From the NCBI RefSeq assembly GCF_000001735.4, contig NC_003075.7, positions 17,609,001 to 17,673,000 of the forward strand: a stretch of 64,000 bases of DNA. The letters are read 5' to 3'. Shown one piece after another: positions 49,932-62,992 of the stretch (its first letter is position 1; each line of letters starts with the position of its first letter). The notes below the pieces were generated by a model, which did no database searches, was not told the DNA's origin, and was given only the letters and a program-made list of their open reading frames with translations. Source of the stretch: Arabidopsis thaliana (Eukaryota; Streptophyta; Magnoliopsida; Brassicales; Brassicaceae). A program made the translations under genes and the position numbers.

Positions 49932-51564
49932 ATGACGGTGGTTAGAGAGTACGACCCGACCCGAGACTTAGTCGGCGTGGAGGACGTGGAACGACGGTGT
50001 GAAGTCGGACCAAGCGGCAAGCTTTCTCTTTTCACCGACCTTTTGGGTGACCCGATTTGTAGAATCCGACATTCACCTTCCTATCTCATGCTGGTAATAA
50101 CATGTTTCACAATCTTTTATCTTCTTTTACTTGTATGTCTCTTCAAAAACTCTGTTTGTTTTTTGAACCTAGAAGTAGAAAACATAGAACACCAACTTCT
50201 CAACCTTTGGTTAATCCAAAAAACCCATTTTCCATAAACAATTAAAGTTCGGTTCTTTTTTTGGTATCATTTCTATTTTTTTCCGATTCTTGATAAGATC
50301 AAAAGACTCATCATTTATATTATTTTTTGCAACCAAATGATACCCGAGTAACTATAACTAATAAAGTTTCCTCTTTATTATAAAAGGTTAAAAACATATA
50401 ATAACGGAAAATTTAAATTATGGGACTGTAACAGGTGGCTGAGATGGGTACGGAGAAGAAGGAGATAGTGGGCATGATTAGAGGATGTATCAAAACCGTT
50501 ACATGTGGCCAAAAACTCGATTTAAATCACAAATCTCAAAACGATGTCGTTAAGCCTCTTTACACTAAACTCGCTTACGTCTTGGGCCTTCGCGTCTCTC
50601 CTTTTCACAGGTACCCTTCCGTTTTCCTCCCACTCATAATCACACGCTATTATAGATTTTGGTTATCTAAACTAGTTTTGGTTTTTGCAGGAGACAAGGG
50701 ATTGGGTTTAAGCTCGTGAAGATGATGGAGGAATGGTTTAGACAAAACGGAGCTGAGTATTCGTATATTGCAACTGAGAACGATAATCAAGCTTCTGTGA
50801 ATTTGTTCACCGGGAAATGTGGTTATTCGGAGTTTCGTACACCGTCGATTTTGGTTAACCCGGTTTACGCTCATCGAGTTAATGTTTCGCGGCGAGTCAC
50901 GGTTATCAAGTTAGAGCCGGTTGATGCTGAGACGTTGTACCGAATCCGGTTTAGCACAACAGAGTTTTTCCCGCGGGATATTGATTCGGTACTTAATAAC
51001 AAACTCTCGCTTGGGACTTTCGTCGCGGTGCCACGTGGAAGCTGTTATGGATCCGGGTCTGGATCATGGCCCGGTTCGGCTAAATTCCTCGAATATCCAC
51101 CCGAGTCATGGGCCGTATTAAGCGTGTGGAATTGTAAAGACTCGTTTCTGTTAGAAGTACGTGGAGCGTCGAGATTGAGACGTGTGGTGGCTAAAACGAC
51201 GCGAGTAGTTGATAAAACGTTGCCGTTTCTGAAACTACCTTCGATACCGTCCGTTTTCGAACCTTTTGGACTTCATTTTATGTATGGAATCGGAGGAGAA
51301 GGTCCACGCGCGGTGAAGATGGTGAAATCCTTGTGTGCTCACGCGCATAACTTGGCTAAGGCAGGTGGTTGTGGTGTCGTGGCGGCGGAAGTTGCCGGAG
51401 AAGACCCGTTGCGGCGAGGAATACCACATTGGAAAGTGCTATCGTGTGACGAGGATCTTTGGTGTATAAAGCGGCTTGGAGATGACTATAGTGATGGTGT
51501 TGTTGGTGATTGGACTAAATCGCCACCTGGCGTTTCCATTTTTGTAGACCCTAGAGAATTTTAA
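49932..51564 (+). CDS. HLS1: HOOKLESS1, GNAT-family N-acetyltransferase-like regulator
   Basis: Three exons (49932-50093, 50435-50610, 50691-51564) give 403 residues. A GNAT fold occupies about residues 1-180. The acetyl-CoA-binding loop is RRQGIG (residues 113-118, R/Q-x-x-G-x-G/A type), split by intron 2, followed by KLVKMMEEWFRQNGAEYSYI. The C-terminal half is plant-specific, with conserved segments such as VFEPFGLHFMYGIGGEGP. There is no signal or membrane segment. Known role: required for differential growth of the apical hook downstream of ethylene and light. It modulates auxin response through ARF2, with histone acetylation reported. The start MTVVREYDPTRD is the first ATG after the CT-rich leader. 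Confidence 0.96.
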
Positions 51565-54079
51565 AACTTTTTTTTTAACTCTATAATATATATTCTCTAT
51601 TAACCACTTGATGTTAAATTAGGGGTTTTCTTCTAAGTTTATAGATTTTCTTGTTTTAGAATTAATCTTTTTTTTTAGGTAACTTTTTTTGCTTTTTGTT
51701 TTGTTTTGTTTTGTTTTTGTGGGTGTTATAAATTAGTGGTAAGAGGTAATATCTCCTACTTTTGGGTTTGTGTCTTCTTGTCTTGTAAATGGATCTAGCT
51801 TTTTAAGATACTTTTTCTTTGTGGCCAAACCAAAACGCCGACCTGATTATTATTTCCAAGTAGATAAAATTTCATGAACGCACTGATACGTATAATGATG
51901 CAATTTGTGTTAAGACGATACTTTGGAGATAAAATTACAATTATGACAATGATAGAAAATGTTACCAATAACGATTAGCATTATCGTGTGTGCCATCAAG
52001 TATAAACTAAGAGAAAGACGCACATTTTCTTAAGAGTAAATAAAATATTATGTATATTAGTTTAGTAGTTCTTTTTAGGTGGAGGATTTTGGTTCTTAGT
52101 ACTTTGCTAATTCGAGTTTGATCATTGATATTTGATAGTGATTGGAGAATAAAAACTTCTTTTGATATCGCTAATCTTACGTGTAAATGACATGAATATC
52201 AATGTCATGGACCACACTTTTTCCCCCAAATATGGTCCAAAGATGTTCAACTGATAGATTTATATGTTTCTTTTGTTGGTTTGCGGTAGCAAAAGCTATA
52301 TCATGATGAAACCTTTGAATCGGGTTTGAGAACGTGTCCTTGTCCGAAAGAGGTATTGTCGAGTCGAGAGCACCGATCGAGTCAGGGAAATTGTTTATAC
52401 TATAAGGTCTTGACCATCACATAATAAGACATGTGGATAACTTCGATCGAGGAGTGATACTTTGTGTTTGTGGATTAGATTTATCATTTCTGTTATAACG
52501 ATTGGTATACATGTGTGTATGTTGACCCTAGGTTTGTTTTCTAGTGTCGTGAGTTTCTATAATTACATCTTGCATTTGTTGGCAATATATATGTAACTAT
52601 GTAAGGATGTTATCATCGGTTAATCCGAACCATATGACAAGGTTCTAATAAGCAATGGAGACGACTAGTTGCGGACCATCTTGTGGTTCACCGACATATA
52701 ATTTTAATGGTTTTAAGCTAATGAAAGAAAATCTAAGGGAAGTTAGGTGATAGTCTTCACGGAGTTCTCAAGTAGACGATCATGTGAATCTCAAGGATCC
52801 TAAAGCACTAGTAGCAAAAAGAAATAATTAATGCAACATATTGAGAATGGTAATTACTTGTGAATCAAATCAACGATCCGTATATTAATAACGTTTGTTT
52901 TTGTAACGTTAAAATCTATCATTATTTGAATAAAATGAGAAATATATATTATTAATTCATAGAAATTGTGGGCGTGTTCAACACCCAAACATCACATTCT
53001 CATCCATCCCCCACAAAAATCCGGGCGTGATATTATTTATTCGAAGGGAATATTCATTATGCGAGTGCGTCCGTAAGGAAAATGATGTAACATTAGCGTG
53101 AAGCTATTTCTATATTTTTAACTCTTTTTTATGAACAAAATAAGAGAAAAGAAAACGACGAAGAAGATTTTCTGCACAATGACGGTGGCAAGTCAATTTA
53201 AAGTTATCATTTTTTGTCGGTCTAAAATATGGTTTCTCCGACGAAACTTATTTAATTCTCTCCTCATTTTAATTCAAAGACGGTTTAAAAGTTCGCTGCA
53301 TTTGTCAGTTATCAAATTTTCACGGAGCTTCCAAATAAGTTTTATGATTAAATAAAAACGTCTAACTAAAAAAAGTTTTATTCAGTTTTATGCTTATTTT
53401 CCTTAATAAAAAGAAAAGAAGAGAATGTTTTTTACCGTAGTCAAAAGTCTAATTAGATATGAAATATCGACTTGGGCCCTAGTCCAGTCTTATGGATCTC
53501 GATACTGCCCGTACACAAGTCCAAAATAAAGTCAAAGTCAACAACTTTCAGAATCAACAAATTTGTAACATTTATAAAAACATTTCCTATCAAATTAATA
53601 TTTCTAAAGTTTTGTGGCGCTGTTCTTCAAGATTTTGAAGAAACAGTAATGTTACAAACAAAAAAAATTGTAATGTATTGTGAAAAATAATTGTAGTCTT
53701 TTTTTTTTTTACAGCAAAAATTGTAGTTAGATAGATGATTTGTAAAGCATTTTTTTCAAAAAAGCTTATTTTAAAAACTATTCTGCTAATGAATAATCAT
53801 AAAACACTAGATATGAAAATTACAAACAAAAGTGACAACTTGATCTAAATTTCACCTTTTATTATTTGAAGAACCATTTTTTTTTGTTTTTAAACACTTC
53901 CATTTTAAAGTGACAACAAAGCAGAAAGAAAAAACCATTACCTACTAAGGAAGAACAAAACCACAAAGGAAAGAAAATGGTAACATCTGAGAAATTGGAT
54001 CTAAAGAGAGATAAGTTAGTAATAGGATGAACATTTTAGCAAACCTAATTCATCTTTTTCTTGCTTCTTACGTCTCCTG
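51565..54079. other. Tail-to-tail intergenic region between HLS1 and NPY5
   Basis: About 2.5 kb with HLS1 and NPY5 3' UTRs at its ends. AT-rich, and nothing else recognised. Confidence 0.6.
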
Positions 54080-56299
54080 CTAATGCTTCTTGCTTGTGGA
54101 AGAAGAAGACTTGGAATCATCATTAACAGAACCAGGACTTGAAGTCCCTGAGCTACTTATCATATCTCCACTTCTCTCTTTACCAGACCAAAGCTTCGAG
54201 AACACTCTAGAAACTCCTAATCCTCCTCCTTTCATCAGTTTCCCTTGGTTATGGCTCTCTTGTTGATTCTTTGCGAGTCTTAGATTTGCTAATTCACCTC
54301 TCAAAGCTTTGATATCTTCTGTGTCCCAACACTCTGTGTCTTCTTGATCAGTAGTGTTTGTTGATCTTGAAGCAGGTATAACCTCTGGTGTGCTGTTTCC
54401 GGTTGATGATGAACCGTTGTTGTTGGCTCTTACTTGTTCAAAGAAGAGCACTTGCACTACCACACGCATTGGTAACCGCTCGTTTTGAACCGCGTGAGCG
54501 CAGGCTTCTGCTGATAGTTTTCTGCAGTCCATTAGCCTGCAGATACGCTTCTTCTCGCTCTTGTTCATCTCTGGATGTTCCTGAATGAGAGATAATTTCA
54601 AGAAATCAAAATCTTGATTAGTTACTTGATCAAACCTTGATTACTAACAACTGACCGAAACAACGGATTAGGTATTGCTAAATAAGATCTTTGTATGAAT
54701 ACTTTGTTGAGATAGAGCTTAAGAAACATGTCGATAGCGCGATAAACTCCATCGTGAGACTGTCTAGGAAACATGTCTAGGAAACATGTCGATAGCGCGA
54801 TAAATAAGATCTTGTACCTTAAGAAACATGTCGATAGCGCGATAAACTCCATCGTGAGACTGTCTAGGAAAGCTCGAGACCATTTCCGCAAGTGAGAGGA
54901 ACTTCTGAAGAGGCAAATTATCGGAATCTCTCGATTTCTCAGCTAAATAACCATCAACAAGTTTCGCAACTGATGCTTTTGCGGTTACATCATCCTCTCT
55001 CGGGTCTCGGGATTTCAAGAAAACCTCAACTAAGCTCTGCATCAACTCAACATCATAGAGCAAAACATCGCCCAAATTCGCCTCATCTAACCGCTCACCA
55101 ACTCTGTTCTTTAACCCGGCTACTTCATCACAACCAAGAAAGATCGAAGCTCGTAACAACTTAGTCAAGAAACTCGAAGAAACGCTACGTTTCTCATCAG
55201 GAATTAACTCAATGATTGAATCGGCCAAAGCTCTGTATTTAGCAAAGTCAGTGACCTGTACTGAACTACTTTTGCTGAACCCTGGAATCCTTTTAATCGC
55301 ATACGCGTGCAATGCTTCTCCGATAACATCAGCTGAAACATTCCCTCTCGCTTCGATTGTAGCGAGAGCTCGTTTATACAAATCGATATGAAGATCACAA
55401 AGATCCTCAACCCACCAGTCTCTAGGAACCGCCTGAGGTTTCCTCAACCCGTTATCAAGATTCTTCTTCTTGCTGTAAGTATAAGACCATTCGACTTTCG
55501 AAGTATCTATCGAAGCTCTAGAGGCGATTGAGTCAAGACAACGCCCGGTTAACTTCAACTCTTCAGAGTATGGAGACAAAGCTCTAGTGGTTTGAAGCAC
55601 GATGATCGAATCTTTCCAGCTTTGGAGTATGCTTGAGTTCAAGAACACCTCAATCTTGTAAACAAGATTCCCCTTTTCGACGGTTTCATACATTTCAAGA
55701 AATTCAGCGGCGCAGCGAGCAGCGACTACGTTGTAAGCGTTTAGAGTAACGGTCATTCCGTAACAGAATTTAGCACAGATCTCAAATGAAGCAGGACCAC
55801 CAGGAATCTCTGCTATTTCAATCTCGTCTTCATGATGATGATGATGAATCTGATTCTCTTCATTTGATGATGATGTTGATGTTGTGATTAGCTTCTGCAA
55901 CCGTGCACTTTTCGAAAGCAACGGAAACTGAAAACATCAAAACACATAACAAAAGATTTGATCAACCAAAGTTTCATATCAAGATTAAGGATACACAAAA
56001 GATTTGAATATTTCTATATAAAAATGTGTACCTTGTGAAGATAGAATTTGACATCACCAATGATGACAATAACATCTGTTGCTAACTCACTTGATACATA
56101 CCTTAAAAAACAGAGATTAACAAGTATATTGTCAGATCTATAAGCTAAGTTTCTAAGTTTGTATTCAGACAGAACCAACATTGTAATAATCAAGAACATA
56201 AAACAGAAAGGTAAAAGATGAGGATTAGAACACAAACCTAACATTGTCTCCTTCAGATTGAAATGAATCAGGTTTGGATCCAAGTTTCATGAACTTCAT
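54080..56299 (-). CDS. NPY5: NPY5, BTB-NPH3 family protein
   Basis: Four exons (56299-56238, 56101-56032, 55927-54818, 54580-54080) give 580 residues. A BTB/POZ domain at about 25-105 begins [31 protein letters not shown]. The NPH3 domain at about 205-440 begins [20 protein letters not shown] and includes the conserved [19 protein letters not shown] region (exon 3/4 junction). The C-terminal tail is Ser-rich ([20 protein letters not shown]). Known role: plasma-membrane-associated adaptor that acts with PID-type AGC kinases in auxin-dependent organogenesis, close to NPH3 of phototropism. Intron 3 contains a duplicate of the last 53 nt of exon 3. Confidence 0.96.
54718..54870 (-). repeat. Exon-end duplication inside NPY5 intron 3
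   Basis: The last 53 nt of exon 3 (54818-54870) recur at 54718-54770 inside the following intron, a period of 100 bp, with no differences that I can see. A further partial copy (GAAACATGTCGATAGCGCG) starts at 54781. The intronic copy is followed by CTC instead of a GT donor, so it cannot end an exon at the same place. Confidence 0.93.
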
Positions 56300-57768
56300 G
56301 ATGAAGAAGAAACTGATAGAAGAAGATATCTCAGAAAGAAGAAAAAAGACTCAGCTTGTGTGTTATCACTCCCCAAAATGCTTCTTGAGTTACACACTTA
56401 AGGAGACAACACTGTGAAAATCTCACATCTCAAAGAGAACATTGAAAAAAGAAATATAAGATTTTATATAAAAGAGATAAAAACTTAGAGATGCACAAAA
56501 CACCCACTCAAAGCTCGAATTTACTGACACACACACACAGAGATAAACTCTTTAAAATAATCAAATTCTTTTTCTCTGTTATCTAAGTGCTTCACACATT
56601 CACAAACGCAGAACCATGTGAAACCTTTTTTTTTTTAATCTCTTATTTGTTTAGTCGTCCACAAGTAAAACGAATCCAAAGCTTGAATCTTTTTGTGGTG
56701 GCGATTGCAAAAGCGTTGTCGTTTAATAGTAAACCTGCAAGAATCAAGAAAAACAGAGAAAAAAATTGAAGACTGCCACTTATTCAATAGACAAGATGAA
56801 TCAAATCTTTTTTGGATGTTTGCTAAAAAAGAATCTAACAAAAACATAACATGACACTAGTGGCAGAGATCGTTTTTGGTACAAGAGGACTCAAAATTAA
56901 AAAAACAATGAGTTCTTTCTACATCAATCGATTCTTTAAAACCCTAAGATCCTCAATTGCAAAACTTGAATACAAGAAAAAAAAATTGGATACCTTTTTC
57001 TTGATTGTCTTCCTCAGAAGCAAACTTGAGTTTTCTTTAAAGCTTCTCTTAATCATGAGACAACACCACTACCACAAAAATCTAATAGCTATATAATCGT
57101 ATAAAATCTCTCTTCTTTCTCTCTCTCTATGAGCCCCACAGAAACCAGAAAATATAAAAAAGTATGAGCTGTTGTTGTTCTTCGACTTTAAACCTCAAGA
57201 ACGCAAAATGCGCTACAAACCAAGAAAAACAAAACAGAAGTCTTTTCCTCTCTTCGAGTTAAGCACAAACCAGATCAGGTTGATGATAAAAGATTCTTCT
57301 ACTTTTTTTCTTTCTCTTAAACACAATCAAACAGTGACCTTTCGTTTAATAAAAATCGGTACAACTTTTCTTCTTTGAAAATTGAGAAAATTAAAGAAAA
57401 GAAAGGAGAGGAAGGAGCCAAGAAAACTGAATGAATGAAAGAAAGAGAGAAGAAGAAGAAAGAAGAGCTTTTTTGTTTTTGTTTTGATGAATGCACGCGA
57501 AATCTGACAAAGCACTTACTTGTGTGCCCCCTTCTCTTCAGACAAACTTACCTTCTTTTCAGGACATGTTTTCTCCTTTCCTTTTCATTATCTCTCTCTT
57601 TTATCTCTCCCACTTCTTTTTCTTCTTATTAATCACTTCTTTTATTAATATATTTCATCAATCACATTATTTACAAAATATTTTAGTTTTGTATAACTGT
57701 CTATTTTTAGTGAATCCCTAATCTCTCCTACTTTGGGAATCTTATGGATACTATAGGATCATTGTAAC

Positions 57769-57855
57769 ATAGTTTATACATGTATATATGTGTCAAATTG
57801 TGAGTCAAACAATATATAGTTTATATATATACGTGTGAAATTGTGAGTCAAACAA
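57769..57855 (+). repeat. 43-bp direct repeat, two copies
   Basis: ATAGTTTATA..ATATATG/ACGTGT, then AAATTGTGAGTCAAACAA, occurs twice in tandem with small differences. Confidence 0.75.
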
Positions 57856-59910
57856 GTATATTGATATAAGAAATAAAGTCAAAGAGTTCTTAACCTATTT
57901 GGACCTAAAGATATGTTTTTTTTTTGGTGTTCGTTGCAGAAAATCTTCTTGATTAGATTCACTTCAAATTTAATTTTGTAGATCCTGAAAGATTAGTGTT
58001 AAATATTTGATGGGTTTTTTTTTGGTGTTCGATGCATGTGGTAGCCAATAAGAATCCAATGAATGCAAGCTAGCTTTAAGAAGTTAGAAGTCGATTCATT
58101 GCTGTTTCATCTTCACATGGTTTTACATCTCACGAATCTATTCACATTAACCAATAGATTTGCCTCTTCGGATTTTTAATTGTTTTTTTTTGGTTTCCCT
58201 TCATCAGATTGGCATCTACTTATGATCTTAGGAGTTGGGTGAGTCAACATGATTGAGATAGCATACAAGTTGTTCTCTTGTGCAAAGTTGATAATATGCA
58301 ACATTTTTTTTTTCTTTTTTGGTCAAACATGATAAGCAACAAATATATAAATTATCAAAGCGATTATCTGAGAAATATTCGTGTGATTATAGCAAAGCAC
58401 ATGGCCTAAGATTGCGAATGAAAAATGGCATAAATTTCGAAGTGCGCAAAAATAATAAATAAAGTGATAAACTACTATCAGGAACAATAGCTAATGATGA
58501 TTCTCTTTAAATCTAAAATACACTTATGTTTATTATTTTCACTTCTGAAATATTATTTCTTATCTGATATGACACTCACCTAATATTATTTTTACCAAAT
58601 TACGCGTTTACATAGTTAATCTTACTATACTCATATCATAATATCATGCAGGTATCCCCGTATGCGGTTGATGTCATTTCTTCTATATGTTTAGAAAATT
58701 GAAATGATTAGAATGAACATCATATTTTTTTTATCAGAATTTTCTTTCCCAAAGTATTGAACGTTGTGAATCGATAGGAAAGTCGAAAGCTACATGTTAC
58801 CTAATTACAATATGGACGAGTACTCGTGTGATTATGGGAACCACCAAAACGTGGTCCATGCATTCCCTTTTTTAGCCAGCCTTTATCTCTTCTTTTCCCT
58901 AGCTAGTCTTATATTATTTCGTACTAAATTCTTATTCTTTTTTAATTAAAATTGTCTGAGATCAAAGTGATCATACTCATGATGGAATCTATTTAAATCA
59001 TTTTCGATCCTTGTTAAATTTAAATCGCTCAGTCGTTAACTACCGCACGATTATATTTAGACCATTGCATGTTCAATCATTTTTTTTTAACTCCTTTTTT
59101 CTGTTTATATCACATGTAATAAAAAAGATCTTGTAGGTTTACCGTTGTTTTAGTTTTGTCGAGTATGTGTGTATCAAAAGTTTAGCTGTCAAACTCCACT
59201 TTAATTTCATGTCATCAGCCTAATGCCACGATATTTGAGTTAATTGGTTGAGTTCTCCGGTCCTATTGCTCAAGTTGACATTACAAGAAAAAGGTATATA
59301 CTATACAGATTATAGCATCAATTTGTATATAGGAAATTACTTATCTTTTCTCGATCGTGTGAAAATGACAGAAAACAGGACAAACAAATAAAGTAATGGG
59401 ATTCAAATATGCAATGTGCATGCTGATAAAGAAATTGATGGGCAACTAACTACATCATGCATAATTCCAAACGAGTTGGCTATTGTTTTCAATCGTAATT
59501 CGTAATACAAACTCAACCAATCGAGTTTCGAATGTCATTTGCGTGCAAACAATCCCTTGATTTTGCTACTATATATATATATATATATATCACCCCGCAC
59601 ATATTATTGAATTTCTTTTTATTTTCACGTTTCGAAATAAAACGAAATACCTAATGCTAAGTAAATAAACATATATACAACCATTTAATTTTGGATTGCA
59701 TTCAATTTTTTTTATATATTTGACGACCTCATATCGAAGCTATTTTTTTGGCCAAAACCTATGATTTTTATTTGTTTTTTAGGTTTTGTAAAATTAAAAG
59801 TTTTAAATCATTATATATTTCCACCAATATAGAAAAAAAAAAAAAAAAAAAGAGGAATCTTCTGGCTGCGACAGAGGTTTTGGTTCTTGGCGGCAATGGA
59901 GAGCGAGAGG

Positions 59911-60070
59911 TATAAAAAGAGGCAATTTTTCCTTTTCTCAAAATCGATAAAATAGAAAAGTGAAATCTCTGAATTGATCTTCTTCGCGTAATTTCGCTCT
60001 CGTCAACAGCGATTCATTCTTCTACGATCTACATCGATTAGTCCGTCCTGAAAGATCTTTTCGTTTTCAG
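59911..60070 (+). promoter_or_regulatory. TATA box and 5' UTR exon of the small coiled-coil gene
   Basis: TATAAAAAG at 59911-59919 is followed by a pyrimidine-rich leader that runs to a donor-like TTCAG|GTAAG at 60070/60071. This implies a leader intron ending somewhere before the start codon at 60825. The acceptor is not resolved. Confidence 0.5.
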
Positions 60071-60824
60071 GTAAGATTCTCCGATCCAATTTATAAACTT
60101 TATTTTACAGAGTTTGTTGTGTTTATTCCCTGGATAATTAGGGTTCTAAAATTCTGTCTTTGAGGGTGAAAAACCTTGAATTGGATTAGATCTTTAGTGG
60201 GTTTGTTCTGTTTATTGCAAAAGTATCGTTGAAATAGGTGGATTGTGATTGAAGAGAGGTTTTAGGTTTTGCGCACTAAGTGCTCGATGAATTGTCTAAG
60301 TCAGGTGTTCCTTTTCCTAGAACCGCTTTATTTTGCTTTTCTTTTTTTCGAAACTAAAAACTTTTTGTGTCTTGTCCTTCTTGTTCTCTAACTATTTGGA
60401 TTTTTCTCTGTCTCTTTAATCTTTCTTCTCTCTGTAAAGTTTTTTCGTCCTTTGAGATTCATCAAGAGATACGCTTTTTGTGGCAGTAAATAGTCTTCTT
60501 TTTTGATATTTAGTGTTGAATTGTGTTATCTGATTCTTGTTTAACACTGTGTTTTGTAGAGTTAAGAAGTGAATTTGAATGTCCAGATTTTGAATCTCTG
60601 ATCTATTTGTATGTATGATTGTGCCCAAGTCAAATATTATCAATGTGGACAGTGGAGGAGTATAATCTTGTTAGAAAGAAGAAAGTCTTATGTTGGGAGA
60701 TTTTAGTTATAAGTTATTGTGTCGCTGATCAGATTTTACTTTTAGTTAATGATGTAGAACACCTACACGATTACGAGGTATCAACAGCATTCTGATTTGC
60801 AATAAAGCTTGATCATTTGTGAGG

Positions 60825-61429
60825 ATGGAACCGCAACATACCGATGATGTGTTGAAGTAATTCTCATTTATTCAAATTTTTAGCTTCTTTGTCCCCCGTA
60901 ATCTGTTTACTTAATTTACCCGTTGTTAACCTTTTTTAATTTTTTTTTGTCAAAAAGGCATTTGGAGAAACAGACTGAATTACTCAAAGAAGCTCAAAAG
61001 AACATGTTGCAAGAACTCCAAAAACTTGAGGTATGATGAATAAAAAAACTCTTTTAATGAGCTTGTGATGTGTAGTTAAAGACCAGAGATCGTTAAACTT
61101 GTGATTTTATCTTTTGTTTCAGGTTGAACATGAGACGATGATGCGTAAACTCTATGAGCTTATGAACACTCATAGTTTAAATAAAAAGGTAATGCTCTCT
61201 TCTTGAACATACTTTTCGACAGAGAATAACGACAGGATTTTCGAGGACCTTAAAGACCGTGTGGTTGAGTGCCATTACGTCTTGATTTGATTTATTCTCA
61301 CATTCTTATCATTGTGCTTATGTATTGGTTTTGCAGAAAATGGAGGAAACTCAAAATGTGTTGGAGGGAAGAGAAACAATTGAAGCTTCATCTCCTTCAA
61401 CTGTAACTACTAATGATGAAGAACATTGA
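60825..61429 (+). CDS. Small coiled-coil protein of unknown function
   Basis: Four short exons (60825-60856, 60958-61030, 61123-61188, 61337-61429) join in frame to 87 residues. Residues about 10-60 are strongly helical with heptad-like Leu/Met spacing (HLEKQTELLKEAQKNMLQEL, then RKLYELMNTH), suggesting a coiled coil. The C-terminus is Ser/Thr/Glu-rich. No named domain, signal peptide or membrane segment. All four splice junctions keep frame, and a TATA box with a leader exon lies upstream, so it is very likely a real gene (AT4G37608 from memory). Function unknown. Confidence 0.85.
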
Positions 61430-61605
61430 AGAACTCAACTTTCTATGATAGACCGGGCCGGTTTTGGGCCGGGATTGAATGGGCCAAAGATTGGATCTTA
61501 GGTTTGAAAATTTTGAATCTATCTTTACAAAGAATCTGCAACCTATGTACATGTATAAATATGTAATTTCTACATCTAAAAGCAATCAAATAATAATGTC
61601 ATAAC
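61430..61605. other. Short overlap-prone 3' spacer
   Basis: Convergent 3' ends of the small coiled-coil gene (+) and BT5 (-) share only about 176 bp, so their 3' UTRs probably abut or overlap. Confidence 0.6.
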
Positions 61606-62992
61606 TCATAAAGTAACATCAATTGCTTGCAAAAAGAATGGAGATCCTCCAATTCTCTTGGTGCTCAAAACATTCCTCACCAAAAGTTTCCATCTTTTCT
61701 CATCTTTCCTGCTCTGTGTCTTCATCCTCTCTTTCAAACTACTGCAAAGAGGGACTTTGCATTGTTCCGAGTCTACGCAAATGCGCGAATGAAGCTCAAG
61801 AAGCTGCCACATTCTCTTGCAACGGCTACAACCACCAGGGATTGATCTTAGTTTGCATCCCGCCAAATGTTTCAATAGCTGCTCTAAACCATTACACGCT
61901 TGAAATCCGCATGACATATGCGGGGTTTCGGTCTTTGTTGGACCTATTTCTCTGCATCCATCTCTACATATATGAACAAAAGCCTCCATTGCTTCATAGA
62001 GCTGTGTATAAGTCTGTATCTCCTTCTGTTTCCTGTTTCTTTGCTTCAAGCTCTGCAAAGACAAAATTTTGAAACAAAAATCATCAGAAAACTGTGAAAG
62101 TACAAGACTTTGGGGTAAAGAAAGTTGTTAAGATTTTGTATAATTACATTAAGCTCGTAAGCGACAGAGCGTAAAAGCTCTTTTTGAAGTCTAGGATGGC
62201 TCTCTTTCATTGCTTGCCATCCTTCAGAAGTAGAAACTTCTTCAAAGTTGTTTAGAATCATTCTATGACAGAGAAGACCGAGACGAGGAGCATCACATAG
62301 AAGAGCTAGCTGAAACACATCAATCACATTCTCTTTGTTGAGCAAACTACTTTCGAATTCTGATTCGCAGACTCGCTTCAAATGCGGTACAACGTAGACA
62401 TGTGATAACACAAGTAGATGTATTGCAAAATCCTCCATATCTTGTTTCTCATAGCTACAAAAACAGAGCAAGAAACAAAATGTTTAAGTATGTATCCCTA
62501 AATGTTTATAGCCAAAGATTTGTAAAATCCAAAACTTTTGCTACTTACCAAGAAGAGTATAAGAATCGAATGAAAACTCGAAGAGCGTGGTGAGGAACAC
62601 CGAGGATTGAAATCGATTTACGATGAGATTTTCTCTTATGTTGCTTCATCATTCCTCTGATTACATCTGAAGCCATTCCCTAATTAAAGTTTAACAGATA
62701 AAACTTCATTAAGATTCAATACAAAAAACAATGTTACTGATTTTTCTAAGCATTGGATTAGAGAACTTACGATGACATTAGAATGTGCGTAAATCAAACC
62801 ATTATCATCAGTATGAATCAAAACATCAGCTCCATGAGCTTCGTCGAACATACGATCCCATGAATCTCTCGTAGCTTTAGAAACAAAGCTATTGCTTCTT
62901 TGCATAAACAGATCCGTTGACTTCTTCATTGGAGGAGGTGGTGGTGGTGGTGCTAAAACATTCTCCGGTGAGAAATCGTCCATGTTCTCCAT
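61606..62992 (-). CDS. BT5: BT5, BTB and TAZ-domain protein
   Basis: Four exons (62992-62771, 62679-62549, 62454-62148, 62052-61606) give 368 residues. An N-terminal poly-proline stretch (about 14-21) precedes a BTB domain at about 45-150 (GADVLIHTDDNGLIYAHSNV). Next come a BACK-like helical region and a TAZ zinc finger at about 235-330 with Cys/His clusters (HICRDGCREIG, HLAGCKLRSIPGGCSRCKRM, HSRICVDSEQCKVPLC). A basic C-terminus that binds calmodulin in this family follows. Known role: plant-specific BT proteins are CUL3-type adaptors and calcium/calmodulin-responsive regulators, partly redundant, needed for gametophyte development and linked to nitrate, light and hormone signals. The start MENMDDFSPEN is preferred; the second ATG is three codons later. 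Confidence 0.95.

Larger units (their letters stand above)
56300..60824. other. Divergent intergenic region between NPY5 and the small coiled-coil gene
   Basis: About 4.5 kb. NPY5 leader and promoter lie on the left; purine/pyrimidine-rich tracts run to about 57.6 kb. A 43-bp-period direct repeat containing AAATTGTGAGTCAAACAA lies at about 57769-57855, and an (AT)n run at 59570-59590. The right end holds the promoter, 5' UTR exon and leader intron of the small gene. No coding gene is supported. Confidence 0.6.

Noticed and set aside
57435..57721. Short plus-strand frames in purine/pyrimidine-rich DNA upstream of NPY5
   Set aside because: Low-complexity Lys/Glu and Phe/Ser/Leu stretches caused by polypurine and polypyrimidine tracts, which fit NPY5 leader or promoter.
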